Assembly: GCA_016256075.1 (NCBI GenBank)
Contig: SDVU01000788.1
Coordinates: 1 to 10,501 of the forward strand
Length of the DNA stretch: 10,501 bases
Source: Dictyocoela muelleri
Taxonomy: Eukaryota > Microsporidia
Direction: 5' to 3'
The notes beneath the pieces were generated by a model. The model had not been told where the DNA came from, did no database searches, and saw only the letters and a list, made by a program, of their open reading frames with translations. Positions 1 through 7,041 of the stretch are shown here, one piece after another. The position numbers were made by a program, and so were the translations under genes. Within the stretch, counting starts at the first letter, position 1. Each line of letters begins with the position of its first letter.

Positions 1-305
1 CTAATATGACAATGAAGCAGAAAGGACTCTCCTAGGTGTGGGGATGAGTGCGGCGACGCATCTCGGCAAAAAGTAGTAAAAAATAAAAATTCATGAAAAG
101 CTACTAATTAACTGTATCCTGCTGAGTCATTGATAAAACGAAAATCGCGTATATAGCTTGACTTTGGGTAGCTTAGGAAAAGACGTATTATTGGAACACT
201 TGAAACCAAAGGTCTAAAGACTATGGTTGGAGACAACTCTCTGGGTAGGCAGCTATGGTTGTTGTCAGCATGTAATATATAATATATATAATTATTTTTA
301 ATCCA
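1..305 (+). mobile_element. SINE body, left arm of a tail-to-tail palindrome
   Basis: This stretch is the inverted counterpart of 318-624. Its first 100 bases, including 'ggactctcctaggt', 'gcgacgcatctcggcaaaaa' and 'gtagt', pair with the reverse complement of 525-624. Similarity continues inward through 'gagtcattgataaaac', 'accaaaggtct' and 'ggagacaactc' to the AT-rich centre near 305-318. The arms look roughly 80-85% alike by eye. The same body sequence is found next to a tRNA-like head in other copies, so I read this as the body and tail of a plus-strand SINE. Its head, if present, lies left of the window. An alternative reading is one long foldback element. Confidence 0.7.
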
Positions 306-317
306 TTTTTTGTTAAA

Positions 318-800
318 AAAAACACAATAACAATAATTAATATATATTATATATTACATACTGACAACTTCCATAGCTGACAACCCGATGAGTTGTCTCC
401 TACCGTCTTCTAAGACCTTTGGTTCTTGGTGTTTGATAATACACACTTCATAAGCTATCCAGAAGCCCAGCTGTATACGTAATTTTTGTTTTATCAATGA
501 CTCGGCAGGATACAGGTAATATTAGCCTTTCAAGAATTTTTATTTTACACTACTTTTTGCCGAGATGCGTCGCGCAAATGTCCCCATACCTAGGAGAGTC
601 CCTTCTGATACATTGTCATATTAGACCAAGTCTTAATCAGCTATACACACTGGGAAAACTATATATTATACTATAATTATATAGTTATGACCGCTTAATG
701 TCATTCTCTCGTTATTTATATAAGAGCTACGTCCTCGGAATCGAACACGATACTAAAATTTTACATCCAAAAATGTTAACCACAGAGCTATATATCGTAC
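318..800 (-). mobile_element. tRNA-derived SINE (copy 1), right arm of the palindrome
   Basis: Read on the minus strand, the element starts near 800 with a tRNA-like head. A box A, TAGCTCTGTGGTTAAC, lies at 790-775 and a box B, GTTCGATTCC, at 746-737, spaced as in a tRNA gene. The body follows (motif 'cattaagcggtca', then 'ggactctcctagg' and 'gcgacgcatctcggc'), then a tail with 'caagaaccaaaggtctt' and 'ggagacaactcatcgggtt'. The internal RNA polymerase III promoter is the family's expected promoter. Homologous copies are seen at 4960-5210 and 5660-5950, and a tail piece at 3996-4148. Only the body and tail take part in the palindrome with 1-305; the head from about 640 to 800 has no partner inside the window. 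Confidence 0.7.
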
Positions 801-1043
801 AAGAATTAATAAAAGTAAAAATGAAGGAGAATAGAAATTAAAATTTGATTATCGTCTATTTTTAATTCTAGAAAACAACACACACCTTGTTCCCAATCTA
901 TTCATAATTTGAAAAATGCCGTTATTTACATCCAATAAAGTATAAAGATATCATTATATAATGAATCGAGGGGTTTGTGTCTTGTCTTATAATTATAATA
1001 CAAATTTTTCATTAACAAGACTCTGCCATTGAAATTAAATTTG

Positions 1044-1241
1044 TCAGTTGCATATAAAAGTATATTTTTCTATATTATTTCTGGCTTCATCTTGGATTGT
1101 CATTTTCCCTCCCTGATAATGTTCTAATATATTATCCGCAATGTCCATGCTTTTCAAGAAATTAAAGGGCTTTTTAGGTTCATGTGGGTTTACGGTGGTA
1201 TTGAGATTCATCGTAGGCATTATGATTAATCGGTGATACAC
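1044..1241 (-). CDS. Possible small hypothetical protein or gene fragment (65 codons)
   Basis: I do not recognise this gene. The minus-strand frame is open for 65 codons with a less A+T-rich, protein-like composition (for example KPFNFLKSMDIADNILEHYQ near the middle), unlike the low-complexity DNA around it. It ends with TGA just after a Cys-Asn. A second in-frame Met lies eight codons in. No signal peptide or membrane segment is evident. A foldback element (about 1243-1530) abuts the 5' side, so this could be the last exon of a gene cut off by that insertion, or a chance frame. No promoter or splice site decides between these. Confidence 0.25.
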   Translation of the reverse strand: MYHRLIIMPTMNLNTTVNPHEPKKPFNFLKSMDIADNILEHYQGGKMTIQDEARNNIEKYTFICN

Positions 1242-1242
1242 A

Positions 1243-1530
1243 ATTTTTTTAGAAATAATGTGAAAAAGACAAATATTAACTAGTGAAAGAAATTGTTAAA
1301 ATTTAAACGTTACAATTTTTATGAAATCTTTAGAAAGATGTCTATCACCCAGGTTACCCTTTATGAGCAAAAATTTAAATTTCATTTAAAATGGAAATAT
1401 CTAAGATTTTGTTAAAAACGGAAATATTATACTATACATCTTTATAAAGGTGTCATGAAAAAACTAAACGCTTAAATTTATACGATTTCTTTCACTAATT
1501 ATTTGTATGTCTTTTTTATACAATTTTTTT
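1243..1530. mobile_element. Short foldback (MITE-like) element
   Basis: Two arms of about 95 bp face each other. The left arm, about 1243-1342, contains 'aagacaaat', 'tagtgaaagaaat' and 'aaatttaaacgtt' and ends in 'aaagatgt'. It matches the reverse complement of 1436-1530, which contains 'aagacatacaaat', 'tagtgaaagaaat', 'aaatttaagcgtt' and 'aaagatgt'. A loop of about 90 bp (1343-1435) separates them. There is no coding capacity, so it is non-autonomous. The exact ends are blurred by A/T runs, and I could not fix a target-site duplication. The sequence does not obviously match the foldback family at 9070-9835. Confidence 0.6.
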
Positions 1531-1554
1531 TAAAAAAAATAAATACTAATAATT

Positions 1555-1582
1555 GTCGCGCGCGAAGCGCGCGACATGCGAA
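1555..1582 (+). repeat. GC-rich hairpin island, copy 1
   Basis: A perfect 9-bp stem (1555-1563 with 1567-1575, GTCGCGCGC and GCGCGCGAC) closes on the loop GAA, followed by 'atgcgaa'. It is a sharp GC island in DNA of about 80% A+T. Diverged copies occur at 1771-1798 and, inverted, at 2400-2427, so it is a dispersed repeat rather than a one-off. Confidence 0.6.
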
Positions 1583-1586
1583 AAAC

Positions 1587-1606
1587 GACCGGGTTCGATT
1601 CCCAGG
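1587..1606 (+). repeat. tRNA T-arm-like box B remnant
   Basis: The sequence GGGTTCGATTCCC with flanking bases has the T-loop and box B pattern of a tRNA gene. Nothing upstream provides a D arm, anticodon arm or acceptor partner, and a T run follows. I take it as a fragment of a tRNA gene or of a tRNA-derived SINE, not a functional tRNA. Confidence 0.4.
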
Positions 1607-1770
1607 AATACATTTTTTTTTTATTTTTTTTATTTTTTTTTAATTTTTTAATTTTTATTTGCTTTTTTATTTTTTTTAATTTTTTAATTTTTTTTAATTT
1701 TTATTTTAAAATTTAGTTAAAAAAACAGTGATTGATGTTTTTAATTAAATTTTTTAAGCGAACATGTATT

Positions 1771-1798
1771 GTCGACCGTGAAGCTCGCTACATGCGAA
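1771..1798 (+). repeat. GC-rich hairpin island, copy 2 (degenerate)
   Basis: GTCGACCGTGAAGCTCGCTA followed by 'catgcgaa' lines up base for base with 1555-1582, with several substitutions that weaken the stem. The shared flank 'catgcgaa' supports common descent. Confidence 0.5.
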
Positions 1799-2253
1799 TC
1801 ACTACACTTTTGTCTGTTTATTTTTTTTGAAATTTTAAATTAACATTTTATTAATTTTTTAAAAGAAAAGTTTGATAATAATAAATTGAATTATGTAAAA
1901 AATATAAAAAAAATATGATTATATCTATTCTAAGTATAAAAAGTAATTTTTATTTTAATTAAAATATTTATATTGTAAATTTTTTTGTTGATAATTAAAA
2001 TCAGTATTATTTTTTATTTTTAAAATTATTCTGAACCTCAATTTTTATCATTTTTTGAAATAAAATATTTATATATTTCAGAAAATTTATATTGTAGATC
2101 CGTGTCAATCTACTACGTAGCCATTACCAATAGAATTATTATGTTATTAATAAAGCTATTAATTGCGTAATTAAATAAATATAATACTAATCCTCAGTTG
2201 CTGATGTAAATAATTGTTAATAAATTATAACGCTTCGTAATATAGTGTGGGGT

Positions 2254-2340
2254 TCCGCATAGATGTAACGCTTCTCGCATAGATGTAACGCATCTCGCAT
2301 AGATTTAACGCTTCTCGCATGGATGTAACGCGTCTCGCAT
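2254..2340. repeat. 20-bp tandem repeat, about 4.4 units
   Basis: Units begin at 2254, 2274, 2294 and 2314, with a partial unit at 2334-2340. The consensus is ctcgcatagatgtaacgctt, with one to three changes per unit. The unit carries the 'ctcgcat' word also found in the GC-rich island at 2400-2427. The reading frame that crosses it on the minus strand is a by-product of the repeat. Confidence 0.8.
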
Positions 2341-2399
2341 GATAAAATGAAAAAAAAATCAAAAAATAAAACCTAATTGAAAGAAAAATAGGTGGTTCG

Positions 2400-2427
2400 T
2401 TTCGCATGTCTCGCGTTTCGCGCGCCA
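2400..2427 (-). repeat. GC-rich hairpin island, copy 3 (inverted)
   Basis: The minus strand of this stretch reads like 1555-1582. On the plus strand, 'ttcgcatgtctcgcg' followed by 'tttcgcgcg' corresponds to the reverse complement of the first copy with one inserted base and a few changes. It lies 60 bp after the 20-bp tandem array. Confidence 0.5.
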
Positions 2428-2646
2428 TAATAATAAATCTAAATACCCACTCTATTGAATATTTTAAATATCGCTGATTAATCTAATTACTCTCACCTAC
2501 CCCCTATTAATATCAAAACCACAAGATAACCTACATGAAATTTTTATACTAAACCGGTGATTCGTGTTTCTATATTGTTAAACAGTGTTTTTATAATGAC
2601 TATTTAATTTTATAATTTTTAGTCAATGAAAATCTCAATATTTATT

Positions 2647-3052
2647 TTAAACTCCTGTTGAATCTTCCGATTCAACCTTGGCTTTGAGAATGTCTAAAAG
2701 GATTATATTATTTCTCATATTAAATTTATAACGCATACCACTGAAATGTTTATTACAGAAATATCATCATTTTCGGTTATCATAGCTGATCAGGGTTCCT
2801 CTGTGCAAGAAGATCCTCGAAAATTCTCGTTACAAAATTTTATTTTTTTCTTCTAAAGGAAACACAAAAATAAAATTTGCTATAAAAATCAACGAGAGTG
2901 CAGGCCAATTCATGTTTTAATGATGTTACAAATAATTACAAAAATCTATTAAATCTGTCATTATTATTTCCTATACGTCTTTCACTACTATGATTCAATA
3001 TATGTGATCGGAAGATATCTTGGTTCTCCACTGCATTTACGGATTTTTTTTT
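2647..3052 (-). pseudogene. Possible decayed coding sequence, unidentified
   Basis: I do not recognise this. On the minus strand, short open stretches of ordinary protein composition follow one another. One is 38 codons at 3052-2939 (contains ENQDIFRSHILNHSSERRIG). Another ends the region at 2736-2647, 29 codons with Met, ending KAKVESEDSTGV and a stop. Between them the frame is interrupted and AT-rich, and another minus-strand frame around 2745-2840 also looks protein-like. This fits either a decayed gene or exons split by introns that I cannot place. A plus-strand frame at 2746-2856 (36 codons) overlaps it and is a weak alternative. Confidence 0.25.
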
Positions 3053-3343
3053 CTAAAATCCAAGATACTTTTGAGATTATTCAGTAAGATTCTTTATATA
3101 TATTTTTTTTCGTTTATTTACCGCTAAAATTGATGGGAAATGTTTTAGATCTATCCAAAAACATCACCTCCTATTGCTATCTATCCTCAAATTCACCATC
3201 CCCCGTCAAAAAAATAAAAATAAAAAATTTAATAAATTTTGATTACAATTTAATAGAAATGAGGATTTTTAAAAAAAGTTTTTCTATTATTATGATAAAA
3301 ATAATTTTCTTTTAAAAATTTACATCGCTTTTTGTCTCTACAC

Positions 3344-3960
3344 CTATCCTTCATTATATATATTATTTGTGCGGAATATTAAAACATTCGACTGCTTGTG
3401 TGTTTTATTTGTATTTATTAATGAAAGTATATTTATGACGCACGGGGCATGAGTATTATTGAATTCATTTAAATTTGCATATGAGCGATTTAATCAGTCC
3501 AAATAGTTGGATTACCATAAAATGTTAATACATAATTGGCAAACATGTAGTTTAATGCTTATTTTCAATGACACGGGCAAAAAACGCATAATTTCATCAC
3601 CGAATTAAATTATGGATCATGCGCCTATTTTATTGGCCGAGTATCTGCCACTATGGCTTTTTTCTTTGTATTTCAGCATAGTTTTGTCAATTAAAACTAT
3701 TCTACTATCACCGCCTAACTTATATTCAAAAAAGGGGTCTAGAATCCTATCAACAATCTTATTACTATTTTAATCACTGTATCTTTACCAAAGCGAATTT
3801 AATTTCTAATTCAGTGTCTTTACATTCTTGGTATGTAAAATAAAATTATCTCACAATTAAATTTAATGACAAATTAAAGTTTTCGAAGAAACTACTTTTC
3901 CTAATATTTGAATATTTCTTACAATTCTTGCATGAAAAATCAATACATCATTATGCGTAA
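3344..3960 (-). pseudogene. Decayed Merlin (ISXO2-like DDE) transposase
   Basis: Minus-strand peptides appear in the order expected of an ISXO2-type (Merlin/IS1595) transposase. A zinc-ribbon half, FSCKNCKKYSNIRKSSFFEN, starts at 3938 with CxxC at 3932-3921. A helical stretch, QECKDTELEIKFALVKIQ, ends near 3777. The first catalytic block, KLGGDSRIVLID, has its Asp at 3688-3686 and is followed by KSHSGR. A block like the second catalytic one, PTIWTD, lies near 3505-3494. The C-terminal part, LNEFNNTHAP then NTNKTHKQSN, recalls the family's 'HxxVNHS...HTQxIE' region and ends at 3344. The blocks lie in more than one frame with several stops, so the enzyme is dead. In the family, the protein cuts and pastes a DNA element. 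Terminal inverted repeats for this copy were not found. A SINE fragment interrupts its 5' side at 3996-4148. Confidence 0.75.
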
Positions 3961-3978
3961 TAATCTATACTCTGTTTG

Positions 3979-4165
3979 TATTTTCTCAAAAAGCACCAAG
4001 AACCAAAGGTATAGGTCCAAGATTGGCGACAACTCGCCGGGTTTTGAGATTGTTTCATCGCGGGGGCGATTTGAGTGTTGTATAGTTGTGCTTAGCGAAC
4101 TATGCGTGGTGTATTTAGAAAAATTTCAATAAACATAGTTTTATTTATTATTTTCTCAAAAAGCA
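3979..4165 (+). mobile_element. 5'-truncated SINE tail with 17-bp target-site duplication
   Basis: The perfect 17-bp repeat tattttctcaaaaagca occurs at 3979-3995 and 4149-4165 and brackets a 153-bp insert (3996-4148). The insert starts 'ccaagaaccaaaggt', followed by 'ggcgacaactcgccgggtt', which matches the tail part of SINE copy 1 (minus strand, about 440-380). It ends in 'ttcaataaacatagttttat'. The insert is richer in G and C than its flanks. A target duplication of this length and truncation at the 5' side are what target-primed reverse transcription by a LINE partner leaves. It sits at the 5' edge of the decayed Merlin transposase, so it is younger than that element. A plus-strand frame across it (3908-4132) is not a gene. 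Confidence 0.75.
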
Positions 4166-4210
4166 TGATATTTTAGAATAATTACATAAATGATTTGCTT
4201 TAGATATTTA

Positions 4211-4537
4211 TTATCGGATATATACTGAAAAATGTTGCAAATCTGTGAGACTTTCAATTTTTTTGCACTTCTTAAGTTTCATAGTGATTTTAAAAAAATA
4301 TTCATCCCAAAATTCTCCAGGCGTGGAATTTTAAATGTTTTTCATCAAATAAGTTGAATTTCCTGCGATTTTTAAACATTGAAAATATACCGTTTCAAGA
4401 AACTCTTTTGCTTTATATTGATTATTTAAAGCATAAAAAAATTCGGAACATTTATCCGAGAAATCATTTTTCTGACACTGTTTAATTTCTGGATGAATCC
4501 ATGAATCGTATAATTGTAAATTGGTGCCAGTTCTTCT
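4211..4537 (-). pseudogene. Unidentified interrupted coding sequence
   Basis: I do not recognise the family. The minus-strand frame runs from 4537 to 4214 with one stop (TAA at 4333-4331) in 108 codons, very unlikely by chance at this A+T content. The first part, 68 codons, includes LYDSWIHPEIKQCQKNDFSD and YKAKEFLETVYFQCLKIAGN. The second, 39 codons, includes GEFWDEYFFKITMKLKKCKK. The residue mix (Trp, Cys, His, amphipathic Lys/Glu helices) looks like a globular intracellular protein. No Met begins the open part, so the 5' end is missing or lies in another exon. It is upstream of, and on the same strand as, the Merlin relic but shows none of that family's motifs. It could be a host pseudogene, one exon of a spliced gene, or part of another mobile element. 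Confidence 0.45.
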
Positions 4538-4694
4538 TCATTTTAAATTTTATTAATTCCTGTCATTAAGGGGAAAATTTTGTGTAAAATTAAATGAATT
4601 AAAATCATTAATGAAAAAAAATCATTAAAGAATTAAAAGCGTGGAAGAATAAAATACGTGGCCGCTTAATGAGATTCGTATTAAGAAAAGTTAT

Positions 4695-4849
4695 AATCAG
4701 GCGGTCTGACGCCTCGTTTTAAGATCAAGCCGGCCTGCGCCCCAAGAAAAAAAAATAAAAAAAATAACAACGATATATTAATTTAATAAATAAAAGAAAT
4801 TTGATCAGGTCAGACCTACGCCTCGGCAGGGCGTTTGACTGACCTGATC
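4695..4849. repeat. Cluster of GATCAGG repeats with a 47-nt hairpin
   Basis: Three similar direct units of about 22 bp start near 4695 (aatcaggcggtctgacgcct), 4723 (gatcaagccggcctgcgccc) and 4803 (gatcaggtcagacctacgcc), and a fourth is inverted at 4849-4830. The last two form a hairpin with a perfect 11-bp outer stem (4803-4813 with 4839-4849) and a 4-bp inner stem (4819-4822 with 4830-4833). The first unit also folds (aggcg/cgcct at 4699-4714). These GC-rich blocks stand in an AT-rich background with an A run between them. I see no gene; the minus-strand frame at 4725-4922 is a product of these repeats. Confidence 0.6.
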
Positions 4850-4959
4850 CAAAAGTTTTATTGAAAATCTCTTTTATTTTGTTAATGTGAGAATAAAATA
4901 CTGGATCAACAAAATCCAACAATTATTGTAAACTTTATTATAAATTTTTATATCCATTA

Positions 4960-5210
4960 CTGTTTTTGCTTCAACACATCGCCACACTATTTCCCACACC
5001 CGCAATCCTTCCTCTTTATCATTTTCATATATGATCAATTCCTAATCAGATATATCATATTGGAACAACTTTATATTACGCCATAGCTATAGACAGCTTA
5101 ATAACATTCCCGTTTTTTTTTTAAAAAAGCAACGTCACGGGTTTAAACCATGATACTTGAATTCACCTTTAAGAGTGCTAATTACTGGGATATCTGCCCC
5201 GAAATATTTC
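4960..5210 (-). mobile_element. tRNA-derived SINE, copy 3
   Basis: On the minus strand a tRNA-like head lies at about 5200-5135. The box A region, TCCCAGTAATTAGCAC, is at 5190-5175, and a near-perfect box B, GGTTTAAACCC, at 5149-5139. The body matches copies 1 and 2 ('aacaactttatattac' on the plus strand against 'aacaactatacattac'), including the 'catcgcc...actatttcccac' block near 4978. This copy has the best-preserved box B of the three. It also carries a T-run insertion at about 5111-5126. The 3' end is too diverged to place exactly, and I found no target duplication. Confidence 0.6.
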
Positions 5211-5215
5211 AGATA

Positions 5216-5590
5216 TAAATTATATGCTAACAATATCCATAATTACTAAATGAAATAGTTGTTCCCAACCATGATCTTTTATCTTTTGTCACTAGACTTT
5301 TCTATTACGTCACTACTAAGCTTCCTAAAAGGCCAGTGGCATATTCGATTTTTCTTTTATAAATTACTCGATTCTCTAACGCGTTAGTCTATACAAGAAG
5401 TCATATCGAGAGAAAAAACGCAAGTACTAAAAAAAGTACGAAATTTCATATTATTTAATAATCTGAGATTTATTTTAATATAACCACTTTTATTTACTAA
5501 GTAGATTAAAAAAGAATTTTTAAATTTGCAAATAAAAATTGGTATATTAAAAAAGAATCCTAATTTATTATACTATGAAATTTTGCTTTT
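5216..5590. other. Intergenic stretch without a recognisable gene
   Basis: I see nothing I can name between the two SINE heads' flanks. The left half is of mixed composition (for example 'aaggccagtggcat' near 5328 and the palindrome 'ctaacgcgttag' near 5377); the right half from 5440 is AT-rich. No coding remnant or RNA fold stands out. Confidence 0.4.
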
Positions 5591-5659
5591 ATTTTAGCAT
5601 TTTGGTCTCTTTTTTTCGATATGACTTCAGGGATTTTAACCCGTTGGAGAACCAAAGTC

Positions 5660-5950
5660 TCACAAATATACAATAATTATAGTGTTTTCATATTCCTTTT
5701 TAGTCTCACTACTTTTCCAAAATGCATCGCCCCACTCATTCCCTCACCTAGGGGAGTCCTTTTTGTATTACAAAAAAAATTAGACTAAGTTTTAATCTGC
5801 TATACTACAAGGAACAACTATACATTACTGCTATATTTATTGACCGCTTAATGTTAATCACAATTATATTAAAGTGACGTCAGCGTATTCGAACCTCGAT
5901 ACTTCAATAATATATTTAAATGTGTTAAATACTATGTTATCTGGTTGAAA
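5660..5950 (-). mobile_element. tRNA-derived SINE, copy 2
   Basis: Read on the minus strand, the head lies at about 5945-5880, with box B GGTTCGAATAC at 5895-5885 and a diverged box A near 5940-5920 ('agataacatagtatttaaca'). The body then repeats copy 1 in order: 'cattaagcggtcaataaat', 'gtatagttgttcc', 'agattaaaacttagtctaa', 'ggactcccctaggtgaggga', and 'gcgatgcattttggaaaagt' followed by 'agtg'. Similarity fades near 5660. The 5' end of this SINE is only about 80 bp upstream of the superoxide dismutase start codon, so it lies where that gene's promoter would be. Confidence 0.65.
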
Positions 5951-6031
5951 ATTTCTCGAAAGAAAATATAATTTAATTTGAAAATTTTAAATTAAATAAT
6001 TATTCTTAAAATAAAATTATAATCTACCCTT

Positions 6032-6748
6032 ATGACTTACAAATTACCAGATTTACCATATAGTTATGACTCATTAGAGCCTTACATTGACAATAAAACA
6101 ATGATGATTCATCATAGAGGTCACCATAAGGCGTATCTTGAAAAACTTAACAATGCCCTCGAAAAAGTTGATTATCAATCACGGCCTATTTTAGCTCTCT
6201 TGTCTAAGGTTCATAAAAAGATATTGGATGAAAAAAAAATTGGATCAAATGATAATCATGAAATAAATCAATATGAAGGTTTTTATGATAAAACATTAAT
6301 TGATATTATAAACAACGGTGGTGGATATTACAATCATATGCTCTATTTTCAATGTATGTCACCTAATTCAAAGGAAAATGATATTTCAAGCAATTTACGG
6401 GAGCGAATTTCTTCTGATTTTGGATCAATCGAAAATTTTAAAGATCAATTTGAAAGTGCTGGAATGACGCTTTTTGGCTCAGGTTGGGTATGGTTAGTTT
6501 ACAAAGAAGGTAAGCTGTCAATTATAACGAGCAAAAATCAAGATATACCTGTTTTTTATGGATATTTCCCGATAATTTGTTGCGATGTGTGGGAGCATGC
6601 GTATTATTTAAGGTACAAGAATCAGCGTAAAACTTATCTCCAGAATTGGTGGAGTGTAGTTGATTGGGAAAATGCAAGTAGGTTTTATAATATGGCAGAA
6701 AATGGTAAGGTAGTTGAATTTGGTCAAAACGGAGAGATTGATTTATGA
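6032..6748 (+). CDS. Superoxide dismutase, Mn type, single exon (238 aa)
   Basis: Converts superoxide to hydrogen peroxide and oxygen. The N-terminal helical domain begins KLPDLPYSYDSLEPYID and holds the first ligand His27 with outer-sphere His31 and Tyr35 (IHHRGHHKAY). The second ligand is His102 in GGGYYNH. The C-terminal alpha/beta domain has GSGWVWL (149-155), the 'NQD' Gln170 typical of Mn enzymes, and the ligands Asp185 and His189 in DVWEHAYYLRYKNQR, followed by WWSVVDWEN. All ligands are present, so it is probably active. The position where the family usually has Trp (NHSxFW) is Phe106 here. Residues about 46-88 form a polar, lysine-rich stretch some 20-25 residues longer than in bacterial SodA. 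The protein starts directly at the SOD fold, so there is no mitochondrial presequence and the cytosol is the likely location. The start is the first Met of the domain. AATAAA follows the stop at 6754-6759. Bacterial-like origin is possible but unproven. Confidence 0.93.
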   Translation: MTYKLPDLPYSYDSLEPYIDNKTMMIHHRGHHKAYLEKLNNALEKVDYQSRPILALLSKVHKKILDEKKIGSNDNHEINQYEGFYDKTLIDIINNGGGYYNHMLYFQCMSPNSKENDISSNLRERISSDFGSIENFKDQFESAGMTLFGSGWVWLVYKEGKLSIITSKNQDIPVFYGYFPIICCDVWEHAYYLRYKNQRKTYLQNWWSVVDWENASRFYNMAENGKVVEFGQNGEIDL

Positions 6749-6759
6749 AATTAAATAAA

Positions 6760-7041
6760 CTTGAAGTACCTGAATAATATTACTCTAAAAAATTAATTTT
6801 GTTTATTTTTACAATTAATTTAAATTATGGTTATCTATTTTTTGAAGTTTTATTCTGATTATTTCTTAATAAGGTAAATTTAATAATATCGCAAAAGTAA
6901 GATTTTAAATTTTTTAAACATTTGGAATATGTATATAAAGATAAATTTTCATTATTAATCGCAGAAAAGAAAAATCATTAATTTGTCTTTTATTGATTAA
7001 ATTATTTTTTTTAAACTTACTAGTTATTTGATATACTTATA
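6760..7041. other. SOD 3' flank, AT-rich
   Basis: This contains the probable 3' untranslated region and terminator of the superoxide dismutase gene, with AATAAA only six bases after the stop and further 'aataat' words. No other gene or repeat is visible before the TA-flanked element at 7042. Confidence 0.4.

Larger units (their letters stand above)
1540..2224. other. AT-rich, low-complexity intergenic stretch
   Basis: There is no gene here. The segment 1612-1700 is almost pure T with scattered A; the rest is AT-rich with many short A/T runs. The only landmarks are the two GC-rich hairpin-type islands (1555-1582 and 1771-1798) and a tRNA T-arm-like piece at 1587-1606. I see no RNA gene or coding remnant in 1810-2220. 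Confidence 0.6.

Noticed and set aside
1587-1606. Functional tRNA gene
   Set aside because: Only the T arm is present; there is no acceptor, D or anticodon arm at the right spacing.
2225-2428. Minus-strand frame of 67 codons
   Set aside because: It runs through the 20-bp tandem repeat and a GC-rich island; its peptide is repetitive and explained by the repeat.
3130-3315. Plus-strand frame of 61 codons
   Set aside because: Its second half is AT-driven Lys/Ile/Phe sequence and there is no recognisable motif or supporting context.
3908-4132. Plus-strand frame of 74 codons
   Set aside because: It is antisense to the Merlin relic and then crosses the SINE fragment and its duplicated target site.
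4655-4680. SINE-like word 'ccgcttaatg' at about 4661
   Set aside because: Only ten to eleven bases match the SINE body and the flanks do not align.
4725-4922. Minus-strand frame of 65 codons
   Set aside because: It covers the GATCAGG repeat cluster and an A/T run; the peptide is low complexity at one end.
5630-5665. Possible box B (gggttaaaatccc) and an 'agaaccaaag' SINE-tail word
   Set aside because: Both are short and in conflicting orientations, and no box A or continuing similarity supports a further SINE copy.
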